Source of the DNA: Candidatus Sacchlamyda saccharinae
Lineage (GTDB): Bacteria; Chlamydiota; Chlamydiia; Chlamydiales; Rhabdochlamydiaceae
Direction of reading: 5' to 3'
Length of the DNA stretch: 64,000 nt
Assembly: GCA_030408505.1 (NCBI GenBank)
Contig: JAUHQI010000004.1
Coordinates: forward strand, 682,001 to 746,000
The notes beneath the pieces were generated by a model. That model searched no databases and was not told the origin of the DNA. It saw only the letters and a program-made list of their open reading frames with translations. Position 1 is the stretch's first letter; each line of letters opens with the position of its first letter. The position numbers were made by a program, and so were the translations under genes. Shown in pieces: positions 51,914 to 61,684 of this stretch.

Positions 51914-54900
51914 TTAATGGAGATCTGTGGATCTGCCCATGGCCCTCGCACACGCAAGAAAAGTGGAGCGGGTATCGATCGGACAACACGTTGCCGAACA
52001 AGGAGGTCGATGAAGAGATTCCCATCAAAATCGAGGTAGCCCATTACTCCACTTTTGGGAGGCAGAAACTCTGAACGGTTCCTGTCACTGATCATATTGT
52101 GGATCCCTCTTAAATAAATCCGTCCATTGAGCAAAGCAAAATCCATCTCTCCCGCTGTGGGAACAAAGAGATTTCCGTCGAGCCCTGTTTGCTGTAGGAA
52201 TTGGAAAGGGAGATTTTTTGGAAGCGTCCTTGGTCCTTTTTTAGGTGTGTTCGTAAAGCGGAGGTTCCCCTCTCCAGAGATTGAGTGTGGCTCATCTATT
52301 TTACCACGCATATCTCTGATGGTGGCCGATTTTAATACGAGCGGAGAGTTTGGCGTGTCGGAGCCGGCCATTTTTTTCAGGAAGCTGGGTTGAAATCCAC
52401 GGATCTCTACGAGGGGGAAGGAGAAAATCCATTGCCCAACATTGCCTTTCATCAGCGCCCCTTCTCCAATCCAAAGTTTACCCGCATCATCTGTGAGGTC
52501 TAGGTTTTCGATGGTGATTTGGCCCGGTTCGACCTCTACTTTTGCTTCCATTGAGCGGAGCTCATAACCACCGCATTGGAAGCTCTCCCCTTTGATTTTC
52601 CCTTTAAATCCCCAATCATAGAGCCTCTTAGCTGGAATGAAGACGCCATCGAACTTATATCCCGCTTTAGCGTCCCACATTTGGACAAAGTGGTTGAGTG
52701 GCAAATCAAAGAGCTCATCAAAGAGAGTGAAATCGATTTGGACGTTTCCTTTCAGCTGGTTTTTGTTGTTCTTTTTGAGATTGGCACAGAGGCGCCCTAA
52801 AGAGCCTTGGATACTATCCCATTGCAAGTTCCCCTCTTCTAAATGAGCAGAGAACTCTAACTTTTCTGCATCCCCAAGTGATAGTCTGCCTGCATCTTTA
52901 TCCCAAACTAAATCTATATCGAGGTCTCCCCTGTGGCTTTTAAAACTACCGTTTAAAGTCAGAGTTTCCTTTTCCATCTCGAGATTGGCTTTTCCAAAAA
53001 GTCCTTTGCAAATATGAAAGTCCTGCAGCAGTGTGAGGAGGGCCTCTGTTTCAAAGATCCCCCTTAAAACTTCTTCTTCCACATCAAATTGCATTTGGCG
53101 GGCGCTGAGCTTGCCTGTGCTGAGTTTTTCAAGATGATCGATTTCTACCTGGCACCCTTCGCTTCCAAACTGAATGTCTGAAGCAACAAAACCCATGGCG
53201 GGAGAGAAGGCCCACTTTAAGGGTTTTTTCGCTTCCAGCTTGATGGCAATTGGATTATCTGTTTCCAGCTGATAACTCAATTCCCCAAAGATGCTCAGAT
53301 CACTTTCATCACTTGGCAGCTGCACCTCAGCCACTCCAGAGCCGCATAGCAGGGCGGTTGGCGTCTGCAGTTTGAGGGATGAAAAGGCGGCCCCTTTGTC
53401 TTTAAGGGTGAAGGCACCGGCTCCTTGCACATTTTTAGTTTTGAGATCGGAAAAAGAGTATTGGTCTTTTTCCTTTTCTACTTTTACAGCAAAATTCTCA
53501 CCTGCAAGCTCTAGGCAAGTTTTGTCTAAGAGAGGATCCCAAGAAAAGTTAGCTGGAATGCTTTCACCAAGGCCTGGCAACGAAAGGCTCCCTTTCCATG
53601 TGCCTACGAAGTCTCCTTTGATGTGCGCGATTTTAAGTTTGTCGTCAAAAAAGTGGAGATCGCAGGAAGAGCCGTTGAATTTTGGAAGGTAGATGTTGTA
53701 ATTATGGCTGGAGGGCAAAACGAGATCAGCTCGCACTTCTTGAAAGTCGAAGGTGTCGTTATAGGAGAAGTAAAAATTTACGTTTTTCGCAAGATCGATC
53801 GAGTCAAAGCTTAAAGTTGCCTGAGCGATGTGTCCTGAGAATTTTTTTGGAGAGATCTGCAAGTCTCCCTCTACTTCACTGAAGTATAGGCCATACTTCC
53901 GATCATACCCTTGCACATTGTGTAGAGGAACGCTCCCCTCATACTGGCTTGCAACGGGATCGAAGAGGAATTTAATTCTACCAACAGTTTTTTCTTTTTC
54001 CCCAACTTTATCGGCTTTAAGATCCATGAGGGGATGTTTGATGAGAAAATCATCTACTTGCAGAGCACAATCAATCATTTTCCCATCGTAGGAAGCGATG
54101 AGGTCGATATCGCCATACATTTCAAAATCTTCAAAAGATTGTCGCAGAATGGGGCCGTAGAAATTGTGTGAAAGTTTTTCTGAGCGAGCCCATCCTTCGG
54201 TAATGTTGTCTATCGAACTGGGGAAGGGCTGCAAGCTTTTGAATCCAAATTGGAGAGATTCGCCATGGTTTTGAAATACAACGGAAGCAGAGGTTTCTGC
54301 CCCTTTTTCCATAAATTGGATCGTGGTATGTACTTGGGCTAGATCTTCAGGAGAATAATTGGTATAGGCTTCTCTTAACTCGGGAGAAATGAACCCAAAA
54401 AATTGGGGCGCTGGAAGTTCCATTTCAAAGTTGAGGTCTGAAAAAAGGCGTCCTTCCCCTTTTATTTTTGAGAGATAAAGGGGATCTTTACCTGAAGAAA
54501 TGGCGACGTCGGTTCCAATGAAATCCTGCATCTCAAAATGGGAGAGATTACCTCCTTCGAAAAGGGCTACGAGTTTTCCTCCAAAACTTCCTCTTTGCAC
54601 TTGCCATTCTTTTAGACGCGGCATGGATCTGCTGAAATAGCCCTTAAGCATTTCAACTTGCTGAGGAAGAAGACTGCTGGCTTCTACTTGAAAAACAAGC
54701 GAAGCGTCTTCTGGTCTACAAATAGAAAGGAAGGCGCTACACTCGGTCCCTTTCAAATCATTGAGTCCTAAATCAAATTCTAGCCAGTAGGCATGATCAT
54801 CATGTACTGCGCCTTTCCCTTTCAGCTTCAGGATGAGCGGCTCTTCATGACCGGAAAGTTCACCAGTTACCATGAGGGAAGGGGTGTCTCTAGTATCTAG

Positions 54901-55776
54901 AGCAACATTTCCCTGCAATTTTGTAAGAGTGAATTGATCTTTGAAACGGACGCTACCGTTGTCTAAGTTGAGTGCGCACTGCATGCGCTTCCAGACTGGT
55001 AAATCAGGCTCTGCAACCCCTTCTGGATAGTTGAGCTCTCCTGAGAAATGGTCTAGCCTGATGGCAAGGTCTTCTTTTGGGTAGTGCAGTTGGAGGTTGT
55101 CTGCATTGACCCTGGTAGAAAGTTCTTCGATCTGCCCATTTTCCTCGAATATGATGTTTGCTTGCATCGCAATGTCGCCAGAGAGGACTTCGTAGCCGGC
55201 AAAGTACTGTGGCAGGGCAAAAGAAGCTAAGTGAATCAAGCGGCTAGCGGGAACTTCTTCAACAGCCAACTGAGAAATGAGCTCATCACCTCGGACATGA
55301 AATTTCATAACCAAAAAGGGGTGGTCCATGAGCCTAGGATCATGCGAGATAAATAGAGTCCCTATTTCGTGTTTTTTTTCCCCCGCTTTAAATTGGAAAA
55401 AGTATCGCTGATCATCGAGGGTAAGAATTCCGGTTTCTACATTGAGATTGAGTCCGTATTGTTTGATCGGAAGGAGCAAGTCATGCCAGTTATCTAATCC
55501 ATTGCGATAAAGAGAAATTAGACGAGCAGGACTCTTAAAAATTTCGAGAAATTCAAATCCAAAGCTAGCATCTCCTACGGTCAGCTGCATCTGATCTGTA
55601 GAAAAACCAAGACCCTGGATCTGAACTTTTTCATCTTTCGCCTGAATTTCAGTATAAGAGATGTTTTTTCCAAGAGCGAACTTGGTCCCCAAAATCAGAA
55701 GATCATAGCGGAAAAAATAGGCGCCGCCACAAAAGGTTAAGAGGAAAAGAAAAAAAATAAGGAATTTGCGCTTCAT
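51910..55776 (-). CDS. AsmA/YhdP-like giant envelope protein
   Basis: 1288 residues. One N-terminal membrane anchor (FLIFFLFLLTFCGGAYFF) is followed by a very long, beta-rich periplasmic part made of repeated strand-turn elements and ending LFLRVRGPWADPQISIK, the style of ending seen in AsmA, YhdP and TamB proteins. Members of this superfamily form lipid-carrying bridges between inner and outer membrane. The assignment rests on length, topology and the C-terminal motif, not on strong motif matches. Followed by ComF-like and lipoprotein genes. Confidence 0.65.
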   Translation of the reverse strand: MKRKFLIFFLFLLTFCGGAYFFRYDLLILGTKFALGKNISYTEIQAKDEKVQIQGLGFSTDQMQLTVGDASFGFEFLEIFKSPARLISLYRNGLDNWHDLLLPIKQYGLNLNVETGILTLDDQRYFFQFKAGEKKHEIGTLFISHDPRLMDHPFLVMKFHVRGDELISQLAVEEVPASRLIHLASFALPQYFAGYEVLSGDIAMQANIIFEENGQIEELSTRVNADNLQLHYPKEDLAIRLDHFSGELNYPEGVAEPDLPVWKRMQCALNLDNGSVRFKDQFTLTKLQGNVALDTRDTPSLMVTGELSGHEEPLILKLKGKGAVHDDHAYWLEFDLGLNDLKGTECSAFLSICRPEDASLVFQVEASSLLPQQVEMLKGYFSRSMPRLKEWQVQRGSFGGKLVALFEGGNLSHFEMQDFIGTDVAISSGKDPLYLSKIKGEGRLFSDLNFEMELPAPQFFGFISPELREAYTNYSPEDLAQVHTTIQFMEKGAETSASVVFQNHGESLQFGFKSLQPFPSSIDNITEGWARSEKLSHNFYGPILRQSFEDFEMYGDIDLIASYDGKMIDCALQVDDFLIKHPLMDLKADKVGEKEKTVGRIKFLFDPVASQYEGSVPLHNVQGYDRKYGLYFSEVEGDLQISPKKFSGHIAQATLSFDSIDLAKNVNFYFSYNDTFDFQEVRADLVLPSSHNYNIYLPKFNGSSCDLHFFDDKLKIAHIKGDFVGTWKGSLSLPGLGESIPANFSWDPLLDKTCLELAGENFAVKVEKEKDQYSFSDLKTKNVQGAGAFTLKDKGAAFSSLKLQTPTALLCGSGVAEVQLPSDESDLSIFGELSYQLETDNPIAIKLEAKKPLKWAFSPAMGFVASDIQFGSEGCQVEIDHLEKLSTGKLSARQMQFDVEEEVLRGIFETEALLTLLQDFHICKGLFGKANLEMEKETLTLNGSFKSHRGDLDIDLVWDKDAGRLSLGDAEKLEFSAHLEEGNLQWDSIQGSLGRLCANLKKNNKNQLKGNVQIDFTLFDELFDLPLNHFVQMWDAKAGYKFDGVFIPAKRLYDWGFKGKIKGESFQCGGYELRSMEAKVEVEPGQITIENLDLTDDAGKLWIGEGALMKGNVGQWIFSFPLVEIRGFQPSFLKKMAGSDTPNSPLVLKSATIRDMRGKIDEPHSISGEGNLRFTNTPKKGPRTLPKNLPFQFLQQTGLDGNLFVPTAGEMDFALLNGRIYLRGIHNMISDRNRSEFLPPKSGVMGYLDFDGNLFIDLLVRQRVVRSIPAPLFLRVRGPWADPQISIK

Positions 55777-55795
55777 CGTTTAAAGCCCTAAAAAT

Positions 55796-56155
55796 TTATG
55801 AAATCAACGTTAAATATTGCTCTTGATCAAGCAAAGTGTCAAGTTCTGATCTGTCTTTGATCGCTATTTTAAAGAGCCAGCCCTCTTTTTCAGCAGAGTG
55901 ATTTAAGAGACTGGGGTCTTCTTTAACTTTTTCGTTCACAACCGTTATGATCCCTGAAACTGGCGAGTAAATATCAGAGGCAGCCTTTGTCGATTCTAAG
56001 ATCACCACTTCAACGCCCCCTTTTACTTCTTGTCCCACTTCAGGCAGTTGCACATAGACTACTTCCCCCAATTCTTTTTGGGCATATTCTGTAATTCCAA
56101 CTACGACTGTCTCCCCTTCGAGGCGAGCCCATTCATGTGTATCTGAAAACTTCAT
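55796..56155 (-). CDS. gcsH: Glycine cleavage system H protein-like lipoyl carrier (GcsH)
   Basis: 119 residues from the ATG at 56155 (MKFSDTHEWARLEGE). The lipoyl site lies in LESTKAASDIYSPVSG, with the lysine in ESTK. H protein shuttles aminomethyl groups in glycine cleavage; chlamydiae appear to lack the rest of the glycine cleavage system, and a lipoyl-relay role with LplA (60846-61550) is a possible reading. The start overlaps the stop of the preceding gene by 4 bases. CT282 is the counterpart. Confidence 0.95.
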   Translation of the reverse strand: MKFSDTHEWARLEGETVVVGITEYAQKELGEVVYVQLPEVGQEVKGGVEVVILESTKAASDIYSPVSGIITVVNEKVKEDPSLLNHSAEKEGWLFKIAIKDRSELDTLLDQEQYLTLIS

Positions 56156-56793
56156 TTTTTCCTCATTTGCAAACTCGCCCATTTGCTTGCGAGTGATTCG
56201 ATAGAAAGATAATTCGATGAGAGAGCAAAGTGCATTGGATCTCTATCTACACCGCATATTCGATAGGCAAAGCCCAACCGGTCAAACTCCATTGGATCAT
56301 ACCCATGTAAACATTCTGTGGGAAGAAATATTTGTACAGAAAAGCTCGTGCGCCCAAATTCAGCCTTCACTCCAATCTGATCTCCATCTGCAAGCTCATG
56401 CTTGTCATCGCTGCGAAAGGTTGTCACTTCAATCGCTTGGATCTCATCCACTGGTTTAGGAAGAATAACAAAATGGTGACAAAATCGGGTGAGAAAACCG
56501 GTCGACTTTAAATCGCGCGTGTCGACAAAGAGCTCAATACTATCGCCCTTACCAATTTGGGGATAAAAACACTCCTCGAAAGGTTTTTCAAAATGCACTT
56601 CGCATACTAGCCCCTTTGCATGCCACCCAAGCAAAACTTTTGCAAAGGGATCTTCGTAAAGCAGCTCGGAAAAATTTGGAAGAGTATGCTTTTTTTTCAG
56701 AGCCCCTTTCCAATCACACGGGTGCAAATCACAAGTCACAGAGAAATAATCGATCGGCAAAGTAGGTGATATATGGTCTAGCGACTCTTGCAC
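56152..56793 (-). CDS. CT283-like conserved chlamydial protein
   Basis: 213 residues from a GTG. A beta-sandwich-like region with GDSIELFVDTRDLKSTGFLT and FSVQIFLPTECLHGYDP recalls family-9 carbohydrate-binding modules, but the match is only by pattern. No signal peptide or membrane segment. It sits between the PpiD-like protein and gcsH and overlaps gcsH by 4 bases, in the position of CT283. Function unknown. Confidence 0.65.
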   Translation of the reverse strand: MQESLDHISPTLPIDYFSVTCDLHPCDWKGALKKKHTLPNFSELLYEDPFAKVLLGWHAKGLVCEVHFEKPFEECFYPQIGKGDSIELFVDTRDLKSTGFLTRFCHHFVILPKPVDEIQAIEVTTFRSDDKHELADGDQIGVKAEFGRTSFSVQIFLPTECLHGYDPMEFDRLGFAYRICGVDRDPMHFALSSNYLSIESLASKWASLQMRKK

Positions 56794-56794
56794 A

Positions 56795-58876
56795 TTAGCC
56801 CCTTGTCAGAAGTTTGCGCATCAACTTTTGCTGGGCATCTGCCTTGAGGTGCTGTCTTGCTTGAGCTATCTCAGCCTCTGAAGCACTAGCTTGTTCTTTC
56901 GAGAGAAACTGATAAAAATGTCGATTTTCTATCTCGGAAAATTCTCCCACTTCTACGGCAATCGCCTCTTCAGTTCTTTCCTCTGTTCTTGCGCTTAAAG
57001 GCCAAAGGGCTTTTTCTTGAGCTGCTGCGAAGGCCTCCTCATCCTTTATTGCAAGGGCGCGCATCTCGCTTAAATATCTATCAAACCGGTGCTTAGGCTT
57101 GTCATCTAGGCTATCACCAGAAATACTCTTGATGAGATCGGCATACACCTTGGTCGCTACTTCTTCCTCGTCATCAAGCTGAAGCTCTTCATTTGCTGCC
57201 TCTAGCAATTTATCGAGCAGCCGATCAAGCGTTCCATCCTTGGCTGCATCAACATAGCTAAGTAGGTGCCAGCCAATCCCTATTTCATCGACCTTAATCT
57301 GATAGAATGTTTCGTTATCTACTGAGTAGTGATCCAAAGAAGCATCTTGACCTTCAAGTAATGCTAAAAAATGCTCACCGGAAAGAGGATACTCCCCTCC
57401 CTGAGTGCGTACTTTAAGGGTCTTCTTTTCTTTTTCTGCAAGCTGCAGCGCTTCATCGACCAACTCAGGCTGTGCGTCTACAAGCGCAAGCCTTGCAAAT
57501 TTATCTACATTCAAACGGGTCATTTCAGTCAGATCATCAAGAGCCTGCATCCTTTCTTCTACAGATGAGGCCGGAACATCTGCAAGGACTGGAAATTCTT
57601 CTTTCAAGCGGACAAAGTTTCCTACTTCAGACTCCCATTGCCAAGTATCTTTTAAAGATATGCGCGCTGCTACCTCCTCTTTCGTAACTGAGGACATCTC
57701 CACTTTAAAAGGCTTGAATACAAGTTCTGGGTGCTCATTCATAATATCTGCAGCCTCTCGGGTCTTCGCCGGAAGGCCCAAGTAGTCACCTTCGCAGGCC
57801 AGCTCGACATAACGCTGGAACTTGATCATCTCCCGAAAACTGTGAAACTCCAGTTCACTTGGCAGATGAAAGCTCTTAATCTGGCAGAGAGGTTTTGCAA
57901 AATCCTTGAACTGCTCTAGTGCGAGACGGTCTAGTAAAACACTTTCTCCTACCTCGTTAAATAGCCTGCGAAAATGGAGAACTTCTCCCCACAGCGCTAT
58001 CGCTTCCGCATCATTTAATCCCAAATACCTGACCTGATTCGTAAAAGCGTTCTGCGCCTGTTCATTCGTTGGGGTATTTTCCTGATCGAACATTTTCAAA
58101 GAGAGGTAGACATTGCGGAGCATATCGATATGTGCTTCATCTTTTTTCACGCTGTAGCCTTCTTCGCGGGCAATGCAAGCGGCATTGAGGATGAATTTTC
58201 CGACCTCTTCAACAAATTTAGCCCCAAACCAATCTTCAATGGATTGGAAACCAAAGAGCCCCACATTGGCATTTTGCAGACCGGGATCGGGGCGCACTTG
58301 CCCGCCTTGCATCTGTTGATAGTAGAGCATCTGCAGAAGCAGTGGCTGCGGGAATTCTGCTTGAGCGCAGTATAAAGAGAAAAGCAACGGGAGTTGCTCT
58401 TTAGAAAATTCCTCCGGGGCTTTTCTCACCTCTTCGAGTAAGTCATTGATCTGTGGAGCCATTTGGCTCCAAATGCCCTTCGCACTGATGTGCGGGGCAA
58501 ATGGGTGGACATAGGGTGAAAAGTTCTTAGCCCGGCGCCACCGCTCGGCCAGCTCGCTCTCGAGCTTCTCAAAATTGTGCTCAGCCAAAATCTCACCAAG
58601 CCCAGTTAACAACATGTCCTTATGGACTATGCTATCATTGAGCAGGTTCGTAGCTCTGCCCCCTTCTTCAATTCCATTCTGCAAAAGACGTACTAACCCA
58701 TAGAGCTTCTGCTCTTTCAGCACCGATCCATCTACGAGCTGACCGATTTCCCGATCTGGCGCCTTTTCACTTGGGCTAATCGCCGACGACGTCCCGAAGA
58801 AGGAAAAAGAGATCACGATGAAGAAAGTGACGATTACGAAGAAGATTTTCTGGTGCTTACGAAAAAATTGGAGCAT
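56795..58876 (-). CDS. PpiD/SurA-like membrane-anchored periplasmic chaperone
   Basis: 693 residues from the ATG at 58876 (MLQFFRKHQKIFFVIV); an ATG or similar at 58906 is the longer option. A single N-terminal membrane helix (IFFVIVTFFIVISFSFFG) is followed by a long helical periplasmic part, the layout of PpiD-type proteins (SurA N-terminal fold). I cannot find a parvulin catalytic signature, so it may act only as a chaperone. The stop is one base from the GTG of the next gene. Confidence 0.6.
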   Translation of the reverse strand: MLQFFRKHQKIFFVIVTFFIVISFSFFGTSSAISPSEKAPDREIGQLVDGSVLKEQKLYGLVRLLQNGIEEGGRATNLLNDSIVHKDMLLTGLGEILAEHNFEKLESELAERWRRAKNFSPYVHPFAPHISAKGIWSQMAPQINDLLEEVRKAPEEFSKEQLPLLFSLYCAQAEFPQPLLLQMLYYQQMQGGQVRPDPGLQNANVGLFGFQSIEDWFGAKFVEEVGKFILNAACIAREEGYSVKKDEAHIDMLRNVYLSLKMFDQENTPTNEQAQNAFTNQVRYLGLNDAEAIALWGEVLHFRRLFNEVGESVLLDRLALEQFKDFAKPLCQIKSFHLPSELEFHSFREMIKFQRYVELACEGDYLGLPAKTREAADIMNEHPELVFKPFKVEMSSVTKEEVAARISLKDTWQWESEVGNFVRLKEEFPVLADVPASSVEERMQALDDLTEMTRLNVDKFARLALVDAQPELVDEALQLAEKEKKTLKVRTQGGEYPLSGEHFLALLEGQDASLDHYSVDNETFYQIKVDEIGIGWHLLSYVDAAKDGTLDRLLDKLLEAANEELQLDDEEEVATKVYADLIKSISGDSLDDKPKHRFDRYLSEMRALAIKDEEAFAAAQEKALWPLSARTEERTEEAIAVEVGEFSEIENRHFYQFLSKEQASASEAEIAQARQHLKADAQQKLMRKLLTRG

Positions 58877-59006
58877 AGCCTTAGATCCTATGGGTTTGTG
58901 AGCCAATCATACCCTCAATAGGGCCTTTCTGCCAATGGCCGATGGGGAAAATTCTCGATTTCAGCTCTTTGCCGAGCAAAAGCTTATGAACAAGTAAGAT
59001 TTTTTT

Positions 59007-59037
59007 TGACCTCCCCCCGGCGCCAGGCTGGTATAAT
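59007..59037 (+). promoter_or_regulatory. Promoter of the small tandem genes
   Basis: TTGACC at 59007-59012, a 19-base spacer and TATAAT at 59032-59037. A strong Shine-Dalgarno (AGGGAGGTG) lies just before the ATG at 59061. Confidence 0.6.
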
Positions 59038-59060
59038 GAAGCCTATAGGGAGGTGCGTTT

Positions 59061-59204
59061 ATGCATAAGAAATACCTAGAAGATTTTGATAAGCTCAGCA
59101 GAGATTGGGAAAAGCTGAAATTACAGCCTTCAAGAGAGGGGCTAGATATGGTTTTAGCCGATCTTGAAGAGATGGAATATGATCTTAAGAATATGGAGCT
59201 ATAA
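59061..59204 (+). CDS. Small charged helical protein (47 aa), first of a tandem pair
   Basis: ATG with an AGGGAGGTG ribosome-binding site and a good promoter. The sequence begins MHKKYLEDFDKLSRDWEKLK and is predicted as one or two charged helices ending in EEMEYDLKNMEL. It resembles the next gene in the pattern F-x-x-L-x-x-x-W. No function known. It is short enough to be missed by length-filtered gene calling. Confidence 0.6.
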   Translation: MHKKYLEDFDKLSRDWEKLKLQPSREGLDMVLADLEEMEYDLKNMEL

Positions 59205-59207
59205 TCT

Positions 59208-59354
59208 ATGGATTTTAAAAAACACGACAAAGAATTTGAGCAGTTAAAAAAATATTGGAAGGCTTTTTCCAAAAAAACCGATAAAAAGCACTGGGATAAG
59301 TTCTCTGAGGAATTGATCAAATTCCGCGACCATCTGCGCGATTTGGATCTCTAG
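59208..59354 (+). CDS. Small charged helical protein (48 aa), second of a tandem pair
   Basis: ATG 3 bases after the previous stop. It starts MDFKKHDKEFEQLKKYWKAF and ends LIKFRDHLRDLDL; like its neighbour it is a helix rich in Lys, Asp and Glu with a similarly placed tryptophan. The pair probably arose by duplication and is cotranscribed. The last four bases overlap the convergent proS end. Confidence 0.55.
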   Translation: MDFKKHDKEFEQLKKYWKAFSKKTDKKHWDKFSEELIKFRDHLRDLDL

Positions 59355-60865
59355 TAGGATTTTGCGAAAATGACCCTTTGGGGACTGGGCTTGCCCGTAA
59401 ATGGGCAGGTCCCAGGTTCTATTTCCATTGAATCGGGGATGCAACGGATGGTCACGCTGAGGTCTTTTTGGATCTGCTCTTCCACTTTTGGATCGCCACA
59501 CCAATGGGTAAAAGCAAAGCCTCCATGAATTTCGGGCTTTTCCTTATTTTTGGGCGTGAAGAAAGCGTAGAATTTGTCTTTGTCATCGATTTTGACAATA
59601 TTAGCATCGCGGTGAACTAGAGCTCTATCATAGATCCCCTTCTGAATCTCATCGAGGAGAGTGGTCATGTTTTGCACGCATTCGTCTTGGGGGATAAATT
59701 GTTTATCTTTGACCCCTTTGTCTCTGCGCATGAGACAAACTTTGTCTTCGGCTATGTCGCGTGGGCCAACCTCCAGGCGGACAGGAATCCCCTTTTTGAT
59801 CCAATTCCAGGTTTTTTCTCCTCCGCGCATGTCTCTTTCGTCAATGATCACTTCGAGATTTTGGCCGTGGTAGGCTTGGCCTTTGAGCTTTTCTGCCAGT
59901 TTATGGCAGTAGGCAAGCACTTCTTCGCGCACTTCCTCTTTGTGGAGTACGGGAAGGATGACGATGTGCGCCGAAGCAATCCGCGGTGGCAAGATAAGGC
60001 CGTCGTCATCGCTGTGAGCCATTATCATCGCTCCGATTAAACGGGTAGTTACGCCCCATGAGGTTGTCCAACCAAATTCTTCTTCTCCAGAGGCTGACCG
60101 GAATCGAATATTAGAACTTTTGGAGAAATTTTGCCCTAGGAAATGCGATGTGCCTCCTTGCAGGGCTTTGCGATCTTGCATCATGGCTTCAATCGTATAG
60201 GTATGGGTAGCTCCGGGGAATCGCTCTGTTTCTGTTTTTTCTCCAGTAATGAAGGGGAGAGCCAGAACGTTGTGGCCAAAATCGCTGTAGATTTTGTGCA
60301 TTTGTTTGACCATTGAAAGAGCTTCTTCTTTTGTGGCATGAACGGTATGCCCTTCTTGCCACAGAAATTCTGCAGTACGCAAGAATATACGGGGGCGCAT
60401 TTCCCAACGAACGACATTGGCCCATTGATTAATTTTAAGAGGGAGATCCCGATAAGATGTGATCCACTTGGCAAAGGATTCGCCAATGATTGTTTCTGAG
60501 GTGGGTCGAACTACTAAAGGCTCTTCTAGGGGCCCAGCGGGAATGAGGTTCCCCTCTTTATCTTGCTCTAAGCGGTGGTGGGTAACAACAGCACACTCTT
60601 TGGCAAAGCCCTCGACATGCTTGGCTTCCTTTTCCAGGTAACTCAATGGGATAAAAAGGGGGAAATAGGCATTTTCTGCTCCCACTTCTTTGAATTTAGC
60701 ATTGAGGTGCCACTGGATATTTTCCCACAGTTTCCATCCCCAGGGCTTTACAACCATACATCCCCGAACAGGAGCATTTTCTGCAAGCTCACTTGCTTTG
60801 ACGACTTGTTGATACCACTCTGGGTAATTCTCTTCTCTTGTAGGACTAATGGCTGTTTTTGACAT
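59351..60865 (-). CDS. proS: Prolyl-tRNA synthetase, archaeal/eukaryal (type 3) form
   Basis: 504 residues. The short-insertion class II core with FLRTAEFLWQEGHTVHATKE, VVRPTSETIIGESFAKWI and TSWGVTTRLIGAMIMAHSDD (motifs 2 and 3) and the C-terminal zinc-like extension ending IFAKSY, with the terminal tyrosine of archaeal-type ProRS, identify the type 3 enzyme rather than the 570-residue bacterial type. It charges tRNA-Pro. The start lies 20 bases inside the lplA gene. The chlamydial enzyme I recall from Chlamydia trachomatis (CT393) is the bacterial type, so this would be a replacement or addition. Confidence 0.9.
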   Translation of the reverse strand: MSKTAISPTREENYPEWYQQVVKASELAENAPVRGCMVVKPWGWKLWENIQWHLNAKFKEVGAENAYFPLFIPLSYLEKEAKHVEGFAKECAVVTHHRLEQDKEGNLIPAGPLEEPLVVRPTSETIIGESFAKWITSYRDLPLKINQWANVVRWEMRPRIFLRTAEFLWQEGHTVHATKEEALSMVKQMHKIYSDFGHNVLALPFITGEKTETERFPGATHTYTIEAMMQDRKALQGGTSHFLGQNFSKSSNIRFRSASGEEEFGWTTSWGVTTRLIGAMIMAHSDDDGLILPPRIASAHIVILPVLHKEEVREEVLAYCHKLAEKLKGQAYHGQNLEVIIDERDMRGGEKTWNWIKKGIPVRLEVGPRDIAEDKVCLMRRDKGVKDKQFIPQDECVQNMTTLLDEIQKGIYDRALVHRDANIVKIDDKDKFYAFFTPKNKEKPEIHGGFAFTHWCGDPKVEEQIQKDLSVTIRCIPDSMEIEPGTCPFTGKPSPQRVIFAKSY

Positions 60866-61550
60866 AGTTGTGTTCTTTGGTAAATTCAGATTGTAGAGCT
60901 TCTTTTATGGCGCTGCGCTCTAGTTGCAGCGGAAAGGTTTGTGCGCGCATGGCGTCCATTACTTTGGTATTGGGGAGGAGGACCGATTGGAGAAACTCTT
61001 CATCTGGCATTTTGAGGGCGATCGTTCCTTGGTGCAAGAATCCTTTTTTAGTTTTTCGTTGGGCTGCGCCGGCAATTTTTCTCCCATTAAAGACGACGTC
61101 ATATTTTGTAGGCCGGGCCATACAAAACCTTTCACAGGAAACGTCTTGACTTTGTGCATCTTCCACAATCAGCTCTGGCTGGTTAGATATAAATGGGGAG
61201 ACGGCAGCGAGGACGGCATTATTGACAAAGGCATAATTTTCTAGAGTATTTTCGGAAAAGTACTCGTGGCTTGCAGGAACAAGGAGCGAAAAGGCAAAAT
61301 CCCAAATATGGAAGACAATGCCACCGCCTGTTGGGCGCTTGGCCAGGTGGAGTTTTCGGTTATTCACCTCTTCAAGATTTAAGAAATCGCTAGGATTGAC
61401 AAAGTGTCCATAGGTGGCAGAGTCGCCTTCCCAGTCGTAGAAATGGAGAATAGGCTGGGTCTGCTGGTCTAGATTTTCGAGCAAATCATGATCGAGCTTC
61501 ATATTTGCTTTTGCAGATTGAGTACCGGTATCTAAAATATTCCACTTCAT
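60846..61550 (-). CDS. lplA: Lipoate-protein ligase A-like protein
   Basis: 234 residues. The LplA fold is recognisable in RPTGGGIVFHIWDFAFSLLV and KYDVVFNGRKIAGAAQRK, the latter containing the lysine that contacts the lipoyl-adenylate. The C-terminal accessory domain is absent, as in the short form. It attaches lipoate scavenged from the host to E2 subunits and GcsH, which lies 4.7 kb away. CT285 is the counterpart, followed by clpC as here. Confidence 0.88.
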   Translation of the reverse strand: MKWNILDTGTQSAKANMKLDHDLLENLDQQTQPILHFYDWEGDSATYGHFVNPSDFLNLEEVNNRKLHLAKRPTGGGIVFHIWDFAFSLLVPASHEYFSENTLENYAFVNNAVLAAVSPFISNQPELIVEDAQSQDVSCERFCMARPTKYDVVFNGRKIAGAAQRKTKKGFLHQGTIALKMPDEEFLQSVLLPNTKVMDAMRAQTFPLQLERSAIKEALQSEFTKEHNYVKNSH

Positions 61551-61603
61551 GATCTGTGTTGGAAAAGATTGACTAGCTTTGTTCTTTTCCTTTTTGTTTT
61601 ATT

Positions 61604-61641
61604 AATAATCCTATGGGGTCCCATCATAAGGGATTATTTTT
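61604..61641 (+). terminator. Terminator-like hairpin between lplA and clpC
   Basis: AATAATCC (61604-61611) pairs with GGATTATT (61631-61638); inside them ATGGG and CCCAT form a second stem, and a T-rich end follows. No plus-strand gene lies directly upstream, so it may act as an insulator between divergent genes or mark an unseen transcript. Confidence 0.35.
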
Positions 61642-61684
61642 TCACGGTCAACGACTTGCAATTTTTTTTCGCTAATTCCAAAAG

